Shown one piece after another: positions 9,046-23,399 of a stretch of 64,000 nt of DNA (position 1 is the first letter of the stretch; each line of letters begins with the position of its first letter). The DNA is from Caldisericia bacterium. Lineage in GTDB: Bacteria; Caldisericota; Caldisericia; B22-G15. The notes under the pieces were generated by a model that did not search any database, was not told where the DNA came from, and was given only the letters and a program-made list of their open reading frames with translations. Position numbers and translations under genes: made by a program. The stretch lies in assembly GCA_030018355.1 (NCBI GenBank), contig JASEFN010000001.1:248001-312000 (forward strand). The letters are read 5' to 3'.

Positions 9046-9758
9046 CAATCATTTCAGATATTCATGCTAACATTGAAGCACTTAATGCTGTTTTAGAAGA
9101 TATTAAAAAAGAAGATATTAAAAACATAATTTGCTTGGGTGATATAGTTGGTTATGGACCAAATCCACATGAAGCAATTGAAATAATAAAAGATAACGCT
9201 GAGTATATTATTAGAGGAAATCATGATGAAGGTCTAATTGATGAATCTATAACCTTTGATTTTAATTCCTATGCAATTGATGCATTGAAATGGCAAAGAA
9301 AAGTTTTAGATGAAAAAGATAAACTTTTTTTAAAAAATCTTCCATATTTTCTTAAATTTGACACATTTGAAATTGTTCACGGGGCATTATCTGATTTCTT
9401 TAAATATATAACAAATATTGATGAGGCTCTTCTTGAAAAGAGTTTTATGAAAAGAAATATTTTATTTATAGGACATACTCACAGAGCAGGAGTTTTTGAT
9501 TTATATGAAAAAAAATTTATTCCATTTACTTATGGAGGAGAATTTACAATTTTAAAAGATAGATTCTACATTATAAATCCTGGAAGTGTTGGTCAGCCAA
9601 GAGACTTTAACCCTCTTTCATCTTACCTTATCTATTTTAAAAAAGAAAATAAAATTAAATTTAAGAGAATAAATTATCCTTCAGAAATAACAAGAGATAA
9701 AATTATAAAAAATAATTTGCCACAATTTCTTGGAGATCGATTAATTGTTGGATATTAA
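9027..9758 (+). CDS. Metallophosphoesterase, YfcE/MJ0936-like
   Basis: A 243-residue calcineurin-like phosphoesterase. The metal-binding blocks are all present: DIHAN near residue 11, GDIVGYGPNP near 39-48, GNHD near 67-70, VHGAL near 117 and GHTHRAG near 148-154, followed by NPGSVGQPRD near 191. Family members act on phosphodiesters or phosphomonoesters in the cytosol; the substrate here cannot be told. It is the last gene of the plus-strand tRNA-containing operon, and its end overlaps the convergent HAD gene by 18 bases. Confidence 0.88.
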   Translation: MEDDRIAIISDIHANIEALNAVLEDIKKEDIKNIICLGDIVGYGPNPHEAIEIIKDNAEYIIRGNHDEGLIDESITFDFNSYAIDALKWQRKVLDEKDKLFLKNLPYFLKFDTFEIVHGALSDFFKYITNIDEALLEKSFMKRNILFIGHTHRAGVFDLYEKKFIPFTYGGEFTILKDRFYIINPGSVGQPRDFNPLSSYLIYFKKENKIKFKRINYPSEITRDKIIKNNLPQFLGDRLIVGY

Positions 9759-10403
9759 ATTTATAATTTCTTTTATTTCTTTTATATCAACTCCAAAATG
9801 AACTGTTTTAATACCTAATTTTTTTGCTGGTAATATATCCATTTCTAAGTCATCCCCAATCATAATTGAATCTTCTGGTTTTGAATTTAGTTTCTCAAGA
9901 ATTTCAATATAATACTCAACATTTGGTTTTGCATAATGCATATTTTCCATTGTTGTAACTAAAGAAAAGTTTATGTCACTCAAATTTGCCCATTCTATTC
10001 TTTGCATTATTGCAATTTCAGGAAAAATTGAATTTGTAGCAATAACTACTTTATATCCCATTTTAATTAAATTTAAAACTGTTTCTCTGCCACCTTCTCT
10101 TGGTTTTCCATAAATTTTAAGTTTTGGAAAATCATTAATATAAAAATCTAAAAAAACTTCTTTTAAAATCTTTCGATCAACCTGAGAAAGTTCAACAAAT
10201 TTTTTATAAAATTTATCAACATTTAACTCACCATTTTTTTCATAAATCATATAATCAACTGATACTTGAAGTATTTTTAATGGATCTTTATCTTTTAAAA
10301 CTCTTACAAGTTTTGGTATAAGTAGTGCAAAATAAGATTTTAGAAATTCATCAAAATTTATATCAAGTAGGGTTTTATCTAGATCAAATAAAATAAGTTT
10401 CAT
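9741..10403 (-). CDS. HAD-family phosphatase
   Basis: A 220-residue haloacid-dehalogenase-superfamily hydrolase. The catalytic motif I is FDLDKTLLD at the N-terminus, motif II is VIATNS around residue 120, and motif III/IV is MIGDDLEMDILPAKKLG near 180-197. A helical cap lies between motifs I and II (C1 type). Its physiological substrate is unknown; small phosphate esters are typical. The ATG at 10403 lacks a Shine-Dalgarno sequence, and a TATAAT box six bases upstream indicates a leaderless transcript. Confidence 0.85.
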   Translation of the reverse strand: MKLILFDLDKTLLDINFDEFLKSYFALLIPKLVRVLKDKDPLKILQVSVDYMIYEKNGELNVDKFYKKFVELSQVDRKILKEVFLDFYINDFPKLKIYGKPREGGRETVLNLIKMGYKVVIATNSIFPEIAIMQRIEWANLSDINFSLVTTMENMHYAKPNVEYYIEILEKLNSKPEDSIMIGDDLEMDILPAKKLGIKTVHFGVDIKEIKEIINLISNN

Positions 10404-10409
10404 ATTTTT

Positions 10410-10438
10410 ATTATAATTTATGTTGAAATAAAAAGCAA
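10410..10438 (-). promoter_or_regulatory. Predicted promoter of HAD gene, leaderless; -10 shared with the opposite strand
   Basis: Minus-strand TATAAT at 10415-10410 with a candidate -35 TTGCTT at 10438-10433, spacer 17. The ATG follows after six bases. The sequence ATTATAAT at 10410-10417 also reads TATAAT on the plus strand (10412-10417), which can serve as the -10 of the divergent cdaA gene. Confidence 0.5.
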
Positions 10439-10460
10439 AAAGATTTAGAATTAATTAAGG

Positions 10461-11295
10461 ATGTTAAACTATTTGATAGAGTTTTTTAAAGGTTTCAGTA
10501 TATGGAACTATTTGGTAAGTTTATTTGATATTTTAATTATTACAATTATTTTATATTTTATAATTTCAGCACTTCAAAAAACAAGAGTTTGGCAATTAAT
10601 ACAGGGTTTAGTAATATTTTTTGTTTTTGTTTTAATCGCATCTAGAATTTCAAGTATGCTTGGTCTAATAGCATTAAATTATGTTTTAAGAGGAATTTTA
10701 TCAATTGGTAGCATGTTACCTATTATAATTATTGTTTTATTTCAACCAGAAATAAGAAAATTTATGGGTTCTCTTGGTAGAAGAAAAATATTTGGTGAAT
10801 CATTTGATTTTTTTACTGGCACTGAAGTAAATCCAATTAAAATAATTGATGAAATTGTAAAATCAATAAAATATTTATCTTTAAATAAAATTGGTGCATT
10901 AATTGTAATAAAAAGAAAGGATAATTTAAATGAAGTAATTGAGACAGGTATCCCAATAAATTCAAATGTTACATCAGAACTTATATCAACAATTTTTTAT
11001 CCAAATTCACCCCTTCATGATGGAGCCATTGTTATTGAGGAAGACAAAATAGTTGCAGCAAGATGTCTTCTCCCACTTTCAGAAAATGAAGCACTTGAAA
11101 AAGAGTTAGGAACAAGACATAGAGCAGGAGTTGGAATAACAGAGGTAACTGATGCAATTTCAATTATTGTTTCAGAAGAAACTGGTATAATTTCAATTGC
11201 AATTGAAGGAAAAATAACAAGGTATCTATCTGTACTTGAATTAAGAGGAATGTTAATTCTTCTTTTAAAGAAAGAAAAAGGAGGGAAAATAAAAG

Positions 11296-11309
<14 letters not shown>
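10461..11309 (+). CDS. cdaA: Diadenylate cyclase CdaA
   Basis: A 282-residue membrane-bound diadenylate cyclase that makes the second messenger c-di-AMP from two ATP. Three N-terminal membrane segments fill residues ~15-100. The DAC domain follows, with the two active-site motifs intact: Asp187-Gly-Ala and Arg219-His-Arg221. Length and order match CdaA of Firmicutes. The start is the ATG at 10461, preceded by a weak AAGG that lies unusually close. The gene overlaps cdaR by 14 bases, the standard cdaA-cdaR pair. Confidence 0.95.
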
Positions 11310-16691
<5,382 letters not shown>

Positions 16692-16700
16692 GGAGGAGAA

Positions 16701-17042
16701 ATGGAAGAGATTTTAAAAAAATTAAAATCACTACCTGGAGTAATTGGAGTAATGATTGTTGAGGCTGATGGACTTCTTATAAACAGTTTAGTTGATTCAA
16801 ATATAGATCCTGAAGCAATATCAGGATTGTGCGCCTCAGTATTTAGAAATTCAAGATCAATTCTTTCAACTACTAATTTAGGAGACCTTGAAATTGCAAT
16901 GCTTGAAGCAGATAATGGTAATTTATTTATAAAAAGAGTGGAAGAAGTTTTTCTAGCACTATTAACAAAAAAAGACATTAATTTAGGACTTATAAGATTA
17001 TCTATTAAAAATGCATCGAAAGAATTAATCTCCTTTTTATAA
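16701..17042 (+). CDS. Roadblock/LC7-domain protein
   Basis: A 113-residue single-domain protein of the Roadblock/LC7 fold, recognisable from the LKSLPGVIGVMIVEADGLLI opening and the following short helix and strand pattern. Bacterial members, such as MglB, usually act as partners or GAPs of small Ras-like GTPases. No such GTPase gene is in this window. A strong AAGGAGGAG precedes the ATG. It sits between the C25 peptidase and hutU in one operon; its link to either is unclear. Confidence 0.8.
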   Translation: MEEILKKLKSLPGVIGVMIVEADGLLINSLVDSNIDPEAISGLCASVFRNSRSILSTTNLGDLEIAMLEADNGNLFIKRVEEVFLALLTKKDINLGLIRLSIKNASKELISFL

Positions 17043-17057
17043 AAAGGAGGGATAATT

Positions 17058-18713
17058 ATGAATGAGTATAAAGAGATAAGAGCACCAAGAGGAAAAGAAT
17101 TAAACACTAAAGGTTGGGGGCAAGAAGCAGCATTAAGGATGCTTATGAATAATCTTGATCCTGATGTTGCAGAAAAGCCAGAAGAACTTATAGTTTATGG
17201 TGGAACTGGTAAAGCAGCAAGAAATTGGGAGGCATTTTGGAATATTGTAAAGGCATTAAAAACACTCGAAAATGATGAAACTCTTTTAATTCAATCTGGA
17301 AAGCCAGTTGGTATTTTTAAAACCCATGAATTTGCGCCAAGAGTATTAATTTCAAATGCAATGCTTGTTCCAAAATGGGCTACTTGGGATGAATTTAGAA
17401 AACTTGAGGCAATGGGTCTTACAATGTATGGTCAAATGACAGCAGGAAGTTGGATTTATATTGGTACTCAAGGAATTCTACAAGGGACTTATGAAACTTT
17501 TGCTCAAGTTGCAAAAAAACATTTTAATGGTTCTCTAAAAGGAAAATTTGTCTTATCTGCAGGTCTTGGAGGAATGGGTGGAGCACAACCGCTTGCAATT
17601 ACAATGAATGAAGGAGTTTGTATAATAGCAGAAGTGGATAAAAATAGAATTGAAAGAAGAATTAAAACTAATTATCTTGAATATTATACAGAGTCTATTG
17701 ATGAGGCGATTAAATTAATGGAAGAGGCGAAAAATAAAGGAATACCAAGATCAATTGGTGTATTAACTAATGCTGTAATTCTTTATAAAGAACTTTTAAG
17801 AAGAGGAATAATTCCAGATGTTGTTACAGATCAAACATCTGCACACGATGAATTAAATGGCTATGTTCCATATCAAATTGATTATAATGAGGCTCTTAAA
17901 TTAAGAAAAGAAAAACCAGAAGAATACATTAAACTCTCTTATGAATCTATAATTGAACATGTTAATGCTATGGTTGAATTTCAAAAAAGAGGTGCAGTTG
18001 TATTTGATTATGGAAATAATATAAGAGGACAAGCCTTTAAAGCAGGGTATAAAGATGCATATTCTTTTCCAGGTTTCATCCAAGCCTATATTAGGCCATT
18101 ATTTTTTGTTGGTAAAGGACCTTTTAGATGGGTTGCTTTATCTGGAGATCCTAATGATATTTATTTAACAGATGAAGTTGTAATAAAAGAGTTTAGTTAT
18201 GATGAACATCTCGTTAGATGGATAAAAATGGCGAGAGAAAAAGTAAAATTTCAAGGACTTCCTGCAAGAATCTGTTGGCTTGGTTATGGAGAAAGAGAAA
18301 AGTTTGGTTTAATCATAAATGACCTTGTAAGGAAAGGTAAAATATCAGCACCAATTGTTATTGGAAGAGATCATCTTGACACAGGATCTGTTGCATCACC
18401 AAATAGAGAAACAGAAGGAATGAAAGATGGATCAGATGCTATTGCTGACTGGCCAATCTTAAACGGACTTTTAAATGCTGTTTCAGGTGCCACATGGGTT
18501 GCAATTCATCATGGTGGAGGGGTTGGAATTGGTTATTCAATACATGCTGGAATGGTCATTGTTGCAGATGGAACTGAACTATCTGATAAAAAACTTAAAC
18601 TTGTTTTAACTTGTGATCCTGGAATTGGTATTGTAAGACACGCAGATGCAGGATATGAAGATGCTATAAAATTTGCAAAAGAGAAGGGTATAAAACTTCC
18701 AAGTATCTATTAG
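17058..18713 (+). CDS. hutU: Urocanate hydratase
   Basis: A 551-residue protein, the normal urocanase length. It converts urocanate to 4-imidazolone-5-propionate in histidine breakdown, using tightly bound NAD+ as electrophile. Family blocks are clear: [10 protein letters not shown] near residue 50, [13 protein letters not shown] near 79, [14 protein letters not shown] near 167 (nucleotide site), [13 protein letters not shown] near 257, and [16 protein letters not shown] near 396, which carries the conserved cysteine. The start has a strong AAAAAGGAGGG. No hutH, hutI or formiminotransferase gene is adjacent. It is the last gene of its operon and its stop overlaps the convergent radical SAM stop by 4 bases. 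Confidence 0.96.
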   Translation: MNEYKEIRAPRGKELNTKGWGQEAALRMLMNNLDPDVAEKPEELIVYGGTGKAARNWEAFWNIVKALKTLENDETLLIQSGKPVGIFKTHEFAPRVLISNAMLVPKWATWDEFRKLEAMGLTMYGQMTAGSWIYIGTQGILQGTYETFAQVAKKHFNGSLKGKFVLSAGLGGMGGAQPLAITMNEGVCIIAEVDKNRIERRIKTNYLEYYTESIDEAIKLMEEAKNKGIPRSIGVLTNAVILYKELLRRGIIPDVVTDQTSAHDELNGYVPYQIDYNEALKLRKEKPEEYIKLSYESIIEHVNAMVEFQKRGAVVFDYGNNIRGQAFKAGYKDAYSFPGFIQAYIRPLFFVGKGPFRWVALSGDPNDIYLTDEVVIKEFSYDEHLVRWIKMAREKVKFQGLPARICWLGYGEREKFGLIINDLVRKGKISAPIVIGRDHLDTGSVASPNRETEGMKDGSDAIADWPILNGLLNAVSGATWVAIHHGGGVGIGYSIHAGMVIVADGTELSDKKLKLVLTCDPGIGIVRHADAGYEDAIKFAKEKGIKLPSIY

Positions 18714-20134
18714 AATAAAGAGTTTTTTACCAGTTTAAATCCATAATAAATATAATTTTTAAGAGTTCTTGGATTTTGTCTAATTAATGTTTTAAATATG
18801 TAATTTGGTCTTAAATAAAATTTTAGAAGAGCCTTTTTTCTTAAAGAAAGAACTTTTTCTCGAGTTAAATATTTTGTTCCACCAATTGGATTTGAGAAAT
18901 AGTTGTGACCTTCTATATCATTTTGAAGCAAATTTTCTTCTTTCATCATTTTATAAAGTTCTGTTCCATAATAAGGAGTTGCAATATGAAATTCAACAAA
19001 ATCAGATGGAATTTTTAAAGAAAAGTTAATAGTTTCCATTATATCATCTTCATTCTCCCATGGAAATCCTATTATAAAAAAAGAATAAATTTTAAAACCA
19101 ATTTCTTTTGCTAGTTTAACAGCATTTAAATTATCTTCTACACTCACTCCTTTTTTCATAAGTTTTAAACTTTTTTCACTACCAGATTCAAGACCAAATG
19201 CAATTAAATAACAACCCGACTTTCTCATCCACAATAACATCTCTTTATCAATTGGTTTTGTTCTTGAATTTGCAACCCACTTCACTTTTAAATTTCTTTT
19301 TATTATTTCCTTTGAAATCTCAATAACCCAATCTTTATCAATAGTGAAAGTATCTGCTCTTAAAAAGAAATTATCAATTTTATATTTTTTAACACACTCT
19401 TCTATTTCATCCACTATATTCTTAGGACTTCTTTTTCTAACAATTTTGCCAGAAACTATCGGAGCAAGACAATAGATACAATTTCCAGGACAACCTCGAG
19501 ATGCTTGAATTGTTGCAATTGGTTTATCTGTATCGGGGTTTTTATAAAGTTCATTTCTAATAAGATCCCTTGCAGGAAAAGGGAGAGAATCAAGATCTTC
19601 TATAAATGGCGGGTTTTCGTTTTTTATCCAAAATCCATTTTTTTTATAAATTAATCCCTTAACTTTTTCTAAATCTTTGCTTCCTTCATAAACTTCTAAA
19701 AAATTTTTCAAAACATATTCACTTTCACCATAAAAAGCAAAATCTAAATATTTATAAATTTCTTTATTAAAAGAAGACAAGGGTGCTGTTATAAAATGAG
19801 CACCTTCTGCAATTGTAATTATATTTTTGTCATACTCTTTAACAAGTTTAAAAATTTCTAAATCCTTTTCAATTGTTCCTGTGGTTATACTCATTATTAT
19901 CATTTGAGGGTTAAATTCTTTCAAATCTTTTTCAAAACTTTTATCTTTTTCAACTGGATAATCTCTAACAATTACTTCCTTTTTGTATAATCTCAAGATA
20001 GAAGCAAGATATAGAAGATTATTTGGAGGTCTTATAGAAATTGCACTACCCCCTTCAATGTCTGCCTGACACCTTTCTTCTCCTCTTTGAAATTTACCAA
20101 TTGGGGGATTCATTAATAAAACTTTTTTAATCAT
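18710..20134 (-). CDS. B12-binding-domain radical SAM protein
   Basis: A 474-residue protein. Residues ~1-160 are a cobalamin-binding-like Rossmann domain; the core radical SAM domain carries the cluster motif CxxxCxxC at Cys215, Cys219 and Cys222 in [11 protein letters not shown]. Later blocks ([16 protein letters not shown] near 313, [13 protein letters not shown] near 345) match the Elp3/MiaB-like subgroup of class B radical SAM proteins. Such enzymes often methylate or rearrange lipids, cofactors or antibiotics; the substrate is unknown. The ATG at 20134 has a TATAAT box seven bases upstream and no Shine-Dalgarno sequence, so it is probably leaderless. Confidence 0.85.
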   Translation of the reverse strand: MIKKVLLMNPPIGKFQRGEERCQADIEGGSAISIRPPNNLLYLASILRLYKKEVIVRDYPVEKDKSFEKDLKEFNPQMIIMSITTGTIEKDLEIFKLVKEYDKNIITIAEGAHFITAPLSSFNKEIYKYLDFAFYGESEYVLKNFLEVYEGSKDLEKVKGLIYKKNGFWIKNENPPFIEDLDSLPFPARDLIRNELYKNPDTDKPIATIQASRGCPGNCIYCLAPIVSGKIVRKRSPKNIVDEIEECVKKYKIDNFFLRADTFTIDKDWVIEISKEIIKRNLKVKWVANSRTKPIDKEMLLWMRKSGCYLIAFGLESGSEKSLKLMKKGVSVEDNLNAVKLAKEIGFKIYSFFIIGFPWENEDDIMETINFSLKIPSDFVEFHIATPYYGTELYKMMKEENLLQNDIEGHNYFSNPIGGTKYLTREKVLSLRKKALLKFYLRPNYIFKTLIRQNPRTLKNYIYYGFKLVKNSLF

Positions 20135-20141
20135 TATTTAA

Positions 20142-20147
20142 ATTATA
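20142..20147 (-). promoter_or_regulatory. Predicted -10 box of the radical SAM gene, leaderless type
   Basis: Minus-strand TATAAT followed by seven A/T bases and the ATG at 20134. No convincing -35 is seen because the upstream sequence is the terminator of the aminotransferase gene. Confidence 0.4.
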
Positions 20148-20161
20148 TAAAAAATTAAAAA

Positions 20162-20183
20162 GAGGAGAGTTTTATCTCTCCTC
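20162..20183 (-). terminator. Intrinsic terminator after the aminotransferase gene
   Basis: Perfect 8-bp stem GAGGAGAG/CTCTCCTC with a 6-base loop. On the minus strand it is followed by CTTTTTAATTTTTT, a good U tract, so it ends the transcript of the aminotransferase gene that stops at 20206. Confidence 0.8.
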
Positions 20184-20205
20184 AAAAATTAATTTAATTT
20201 TAAAA

Positions 20206-21438
20206 TTATTTACCTAATTTTCTTTTAAGTAAATTTCCTAATCTTTTTATACCTTCTTCAATCTGTTCAAGTGTTGGAAGTGAGAAGTTAATTCTCATAC
20301 AGTTATGTATATTTCTATAAGCATAAAATGATGCACCTATTACATACGCAACCTTTTCCTCTATTGCTTCATAAAATAGTTCCTCAGTATTTATTGATTT
20401 TGGACATGTGACCCATATGAATAACCCACCTTCTGGTCTTGTAAATTTTACTTCTTCTGGAAAATATTTTTCCATACATTCAATCATTACATCTCTTTTC
20501 TTTTTATAATGAACTTTAACTTTTTCAAGATACGGCTCAAGATAACCTCTTTTTAAAAATTCATTAACAATATACTGAGTTATTGATGGTGAACATAAAT
20601 CTGCCGCTTGTTTTGCAATAACAATTTTCCTTATTACTTCAGGATCTCCAACAATCCAACCTAATCTTAAACCAGGTGATAAAATTTTTGAAAAAGTTCT
20701 TAATGTAATAACATGTGTCCTATTCATTGAAATAAGTGATGGTATGGAGACGCCTTCAAATCTTACCTCACCATATGGATCATCTTCTATAATTGGTATT
20801 TGATATTTTTCAGAAATTTCAATCAATCTTTTTCTTCTTTCATAAGATAAAGTAACTCCAGTTGGATTATGGAAATTTGGAACTGTATAAATAAATTTTG
20901 GCTTAATTCTTTTTTTAAAAATTAATTCTTTTAAAGTTTCTTCAAGAATTTCTGTATCCATTCCATCTTTATTTATTCTTATATCAACATATTGAGCCTC
21001 AAATGCATTAAATGCTTGAAGGGCACCAAGATATGAAGGAGACTCAACTATAATAGTATCTCCTGGATCAATAAATACTTTTGCAACTAAATCTAATCCT
21101 TGTTGTGATGCAGTTGTAATAATAAGATTATCTATTCCAATATCAACTCCTTCATTTTTCATTCTTGCAACAAGTGTTTCTCTTAACTCTTTTAGACCTT
21201 CTGTAACTCCATATTGAAGAGCATCTTTTCCATAATTTTTTAATACAAAATCTGTAACTTCATTAATCTCATCTGCTGGAAATAGTGTCGGATCAGGAAA
21301 ACCACCTGCAAAAGAGATCACTCCTGGCTGTTTTGCGACTTTTAAAAGTTCTCTAATCTCTGAGGCCTTCATACTCTTTGCTCTTGTTGCATAAACCCTC
21401 TCCCACTCAATGCCAATCTCGTTAGGTGTTACCCCCAT
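20206..21438 (-). CDS. PLP-dependent aminotransferase, class I (LysN/MocR-related group)
   Basis: A 410-residue fold-type I aminotransferase. The PLP-binding lysine is Lys251 in RTFSKILSPGLRLGW; YTVPNFHNPTG (~184-194) and EDDPYGE (~218-224) are further PLP contacts. The sequence type (SFAGGFPDPTLFP near residue 42) is that of 2-aminoadipate or broad-range branched-chain/aromatic aminotransferases. The amino donor cannot be told from sequence. It is transcribed from a good promoter (TTGACA, 17 bases, TAAAAT) divergent from the 21607 gene, with a palindrome between. The RBS is AAGGAAGGTGA before ATG 21438. Confidence 0.9.
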   Translation of the reverse strand: MGVTPNEIGIEWERVYATRAKSMKASEIRELLKVAKQPGVISFAGGFPDPTLFPADEINEVTDFVLKNYGKDALQYGVTEGLKELRETLVARMKNEGVDIGIDNLIITTASQQGLDLVAKVFIDPGDTIIVESPSYLGALQAFNAFEAQYVDIRINKDGMDTEILEETLKELIFKKRIKPKFIYTVPNFHNPTGVTLSYERRKRLIEISEKYQIPIIEDDPYGEVRFEGVSIPSLISMNRTHVITLRTFSKILSPGLRLGWIVGDPEVIRKIVIAKQAADLCSPSITQYIVNEFLKRGYLEPYLEKVKVHYKKKRDVMIECMEKYFPEEVKFTRPEGGLFIWVTCPKSINTEELFYEAIEEKVAYVIGASFYAYRNIHNCMRINFSLPTLEQIEEGIKRLGNLLKRKLGK

Positions 21439-21485
21439 AGGTCACCTTCCTTTCAAAGATATTGTGATTCATTAATGCCTATAAA

Positions 21486-21514
21486 ATTTTATCTAATTGA
21501 AAATAATTTGTCAA
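21486..21514 (-). promoter_or_regulatory. Predicted promoter of the aminotransferase gene
   Basis: Minus-strand TTGACA (21514-21509), spacer exactly 17, TAAAAT (21491-21486). The start point is expected near 21479, leaving a leader of about 40 bases. The -35 box overlaps the left arm of the palindrome at 21511-21533. Confidence 0.7.
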
Positions 21515-21533
21515 GAGAAAAATTTTCTCTTGA
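21511..21533. promoter_or_regulatory. Perfect 23-bp palindrome between two divergent promoters (candidate operator)
   Basis: Arms of 11 bases (TCAAGAGAAAA and its exact reverse complement) surround a single central A. The left end overlaps the -35 box of the minus-strand aminotransferase promoter and the right end overlaps TTGAAA, the -35 of the plus-strand promoter. No T-tract or gene end fits a terminator, so a shared binding site for a dimeric regulator is the best reading. Confidence 0.65.
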
Positions 21534-21557
21534 AATGTTAATTTTTAAACATATAAT
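21530..21557 (+). promoter_or_regulatory. Predicted promoter of the 244-residue protein gene
   Basis: TTGAAA (21530-21535), spacer 16, TATAAT (21552-21557). The leader to ATG 21607 is about 40 bases and ends in AAGGAGGAACAT, a strong ribosome binding site. Confidence 0.6.
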
Positions 21558-21606
21558 AATTTTTAGTGTTATATTATATTATATTTAAAAACTTAAGGAG
21601 GAACAT

Positions 21607-22341
21607 ATGAAAAAGCAAGTCCCAACAAAATTAAGAAAGTCTGAGTACACATTTGATGCTGAGTGGCTTGAGGGAATGTTACAAGCACCATTAAATGCAC
21701 CCCCAATGAAACCATATTACACAGAGATTACAAATAAAGAGGGAAATAAATTTCAAGTTTTAATAAGACCCATTAAAGAGGAAGAAATTGACCCAGTTTT
21801 AAATTTCCTCAAATTAACACTTGATGCAGAGTATGATTTTTATGATATTGTAGGTGCAAGAGTTTTTGCAGAACTTCTTGCAATAAAAAGAAAGAGAATG
21901 AAAGATGAGTATTTCTTTGTAGGTCTTCATGACGGAAAACTTCTAGGAATTGCAAATGGAAGACTTATGAATGAAGATATAAATATTTCACTTCATACAA
22001 TGACATTTGAAAGACAAATTAATGCTGGAGCAGTTCTTTTTTATTCAAAAGCATGGTATACTTTTGAGGTTTGCCATCAGCAAGAATTTTGGGCAACATT
22101 CGAAAGTTACAATGGATGGGTTTTAGGTGGACTCAGAATGGCTCTTCCAACATATCCATGGCCAGACTATCAACATGAATTAGGTGGAGCAAAAATTTAT
22201 TATCTTACAAAAAAGATGTGGGAAGAAGAGATAAGAGATAACTATCTCCAACAAGTAATGAGAGGATTCTTTAAGGAAGCACCAGAAGAATTGATTAAAA
22301 GAAACGAAAAACTTATTGTTCCAGATAAACTTGAAATTTAA
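21607..22341 (+). CDS. Conserved hypothetical protein, possibly GNAT-like
   Basis: A 244-residue soluble protein I do not recognise with confidence. The segment from residue ~50 (VLIRPIKEEEIDPVLNFLKL) through FFVGLHDGKLLGIANGRL (~100-118) resembles the first half of an acetyltransferase (GNAT) fold, but the acetyl-CoA loop R/QxxGxG/A is not evident. The C-terminal half is rich in aromatic residues (tryptophan, tyrosine) and has one cysteine-histidine pair in EVCHQQ. It is a single-gene transcript with its own promoter and terminator. Sharing a palindrome with the divergent aminotransferase gene suggests common regulation and a related amino-compound role. Confidence 0.55.
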   Translation: MKKQVPTKLRKSEYTFDAEWLEGMLQAPLNAPPMKPYYTEITNKEGNKFQVLIRPIKEEEIDPVLNFLKLTLDAEYDFYDIVGARVFAELLAIKRKRMKDEYFFVGLHDGKLLGIANGRLMNEDINISLHTMTFERQINAGAVLFYSKAWYTFEVCHQQEFWATFESYNGWVLGGLRMALPTYPWPDYQHELGGAKIYYLTKKMWEEEIRDNYLQQVMRGFFKEAPEELIKRNEKLIVPDKLEI

Positions 22342-22353
22342 AAAAAGTAATTT

Positions 22354-22379
22354 AAAAGGGGGTAGTTCTACCCCCTTTT
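22354..22379. terminator. Bidirectional intrinsic terminator between convergent genes
   Basis: A 12-bp stem AAAAGGGGGTAG/CTACCCCCTTTT around TT. It is followed by ATTTTTTATTT on the plus strand and by TTAAATTACTTTTTTT on the minus strand, so it can end both the 21607 gene and the lipoate-ligase-like gene. The TAG stop codon of the minus-strand gene lies within the stem. Confidence 0.85.
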
Positions 22380-23399
22380 ATTTTTTATTTCGTTTATAAT
22401 CTCAATTAGTCCATTTTGCAACTCTGAATTTAAATTTAAACTTTTTATTATATTTATTGCCTCATCATAACTTCTCATATTTAAATTATTTTCTAACTCT
22501 TCAATTTTTTCTCTTTCAGCAATTAAAAAATCTCCATAAATTTTTATTTTCTCTATCTTTTCTTGGAAATTTCCTCTTAATATAATTAAGCCACTCCTAA
22601 TTTTTTTAGTATAAATCTCTTCAAATTCTTTTTCTTCTCCAAAAGTCCATTCCCAATTTTTATACTTTTTATTATAAAGTTCAAACATTAATTTTTTTTC
22701 TTTTTTTGTAATTTTTCCTTTAAATAAACTTACATTGAATTTTTCTTTAAAAGCATCTATAAAATTTTTATACGCTTCTTTTATTTTAACTTTTCTATTC
22801 AACTCAATTGAAATAGTTGTTAAAGCATCTTTTAAACTCTTAAAATTTTTATCAGAAAATTTAGGTTTAATAAATTTTAAAACTTTTGATAAAAACTCGA
22901 GATCCATATCAACAAGAATTGTACCAGTATAAGATATAGAATCTCCAATCTTTGTAAAAGAGGAGCCAAAAATTTTTTTATCATTCACTACTACATCATT
23001 TAATCCTCTCCTTTTTCCTTCAATTCCAAATTTTTTTAAAAATAATATAATTAAATTACTAAATTCATTATAAGTTTCTTCTTCACTCAATTTTGATAAG
23101 AAAGTACCGTTTCTATATAAACATGTAAACATAAAACTTCCTAAATCTTGATAAACTGTACCACCAAGATTATGCCTTCTAACTATCTTAACTCTATTTT
23201 TTAATGCAATATCTACATTTACAGTATCATATGGATTTTCTAAAAATCCAATAAGAACACTTCTTTTAACTCTTCTCAATCTAAGAGTATTTGGAAAAGA
23301 GTCATTTTCATCCATTAGTCTCATCATTGCTTCTTCTAAAGCATAATGTTTTGCTGGATCAAAAATTTTATCAATTATTAATCTAAAATTATCCCCCAT
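22368..23399 (-). CDS. Lipoate-protein ligase A / octanoyltransferase-like protein
   Basis: A BPL/LplA-family protein of about 343 residues from the ATG at 23399. A GTG 17 codons upstream (23450) is in frame, but it would overlap the preceding gene by 62 bases, so the ATG, which overlaps by 11, is preferred. The family core is visible: LRLRRVKRSVLIGF, then VRRHNLGGTVYQDLGSFMFT in place of the usual RRxSGGGxVxHDxG, and KKIFGSSFTKIG with the lipoyl-adenylate lysine. The Asn-Leu change in the glycine motif makes the exact activity uncertain (ligase or acyl transferase). A C-terminal domain of ~100 residues resembles the LplA accessory domain. The stop codon lies in the terminator stem. Confidence 0.78.
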   Translation of the reverse strand: MGDNFRLIIDKIFDPAKHYALEEAMMRLMDENDSFPNTLRLRRVKRSVLIGFLENPYDTVNVDIALKNRVKIVRRHNLGGTVYQDLGSFMFTCLYRNGTFLSKLSEEETYNEFSNLIILFLKKFGIEGKRRGLNDVVVNDKKIFGSSFTKIGDSISYTGTILVDMDLEFLSKVLKFIKPKFSDKNFKSLKDALTTISIELNRKVKIKEAYKNFIDAFKEKFNVSLFKGKITKKEKKLMFELYNKKYKNWEWTFGEEKEFEEIYTKKIRSGLIILRGNFQEKIEKIKIYGDFLIAEREKIEELENNLNMRSYDEAINIIKSLNLNSELQNGLIEIINEIKNKRG

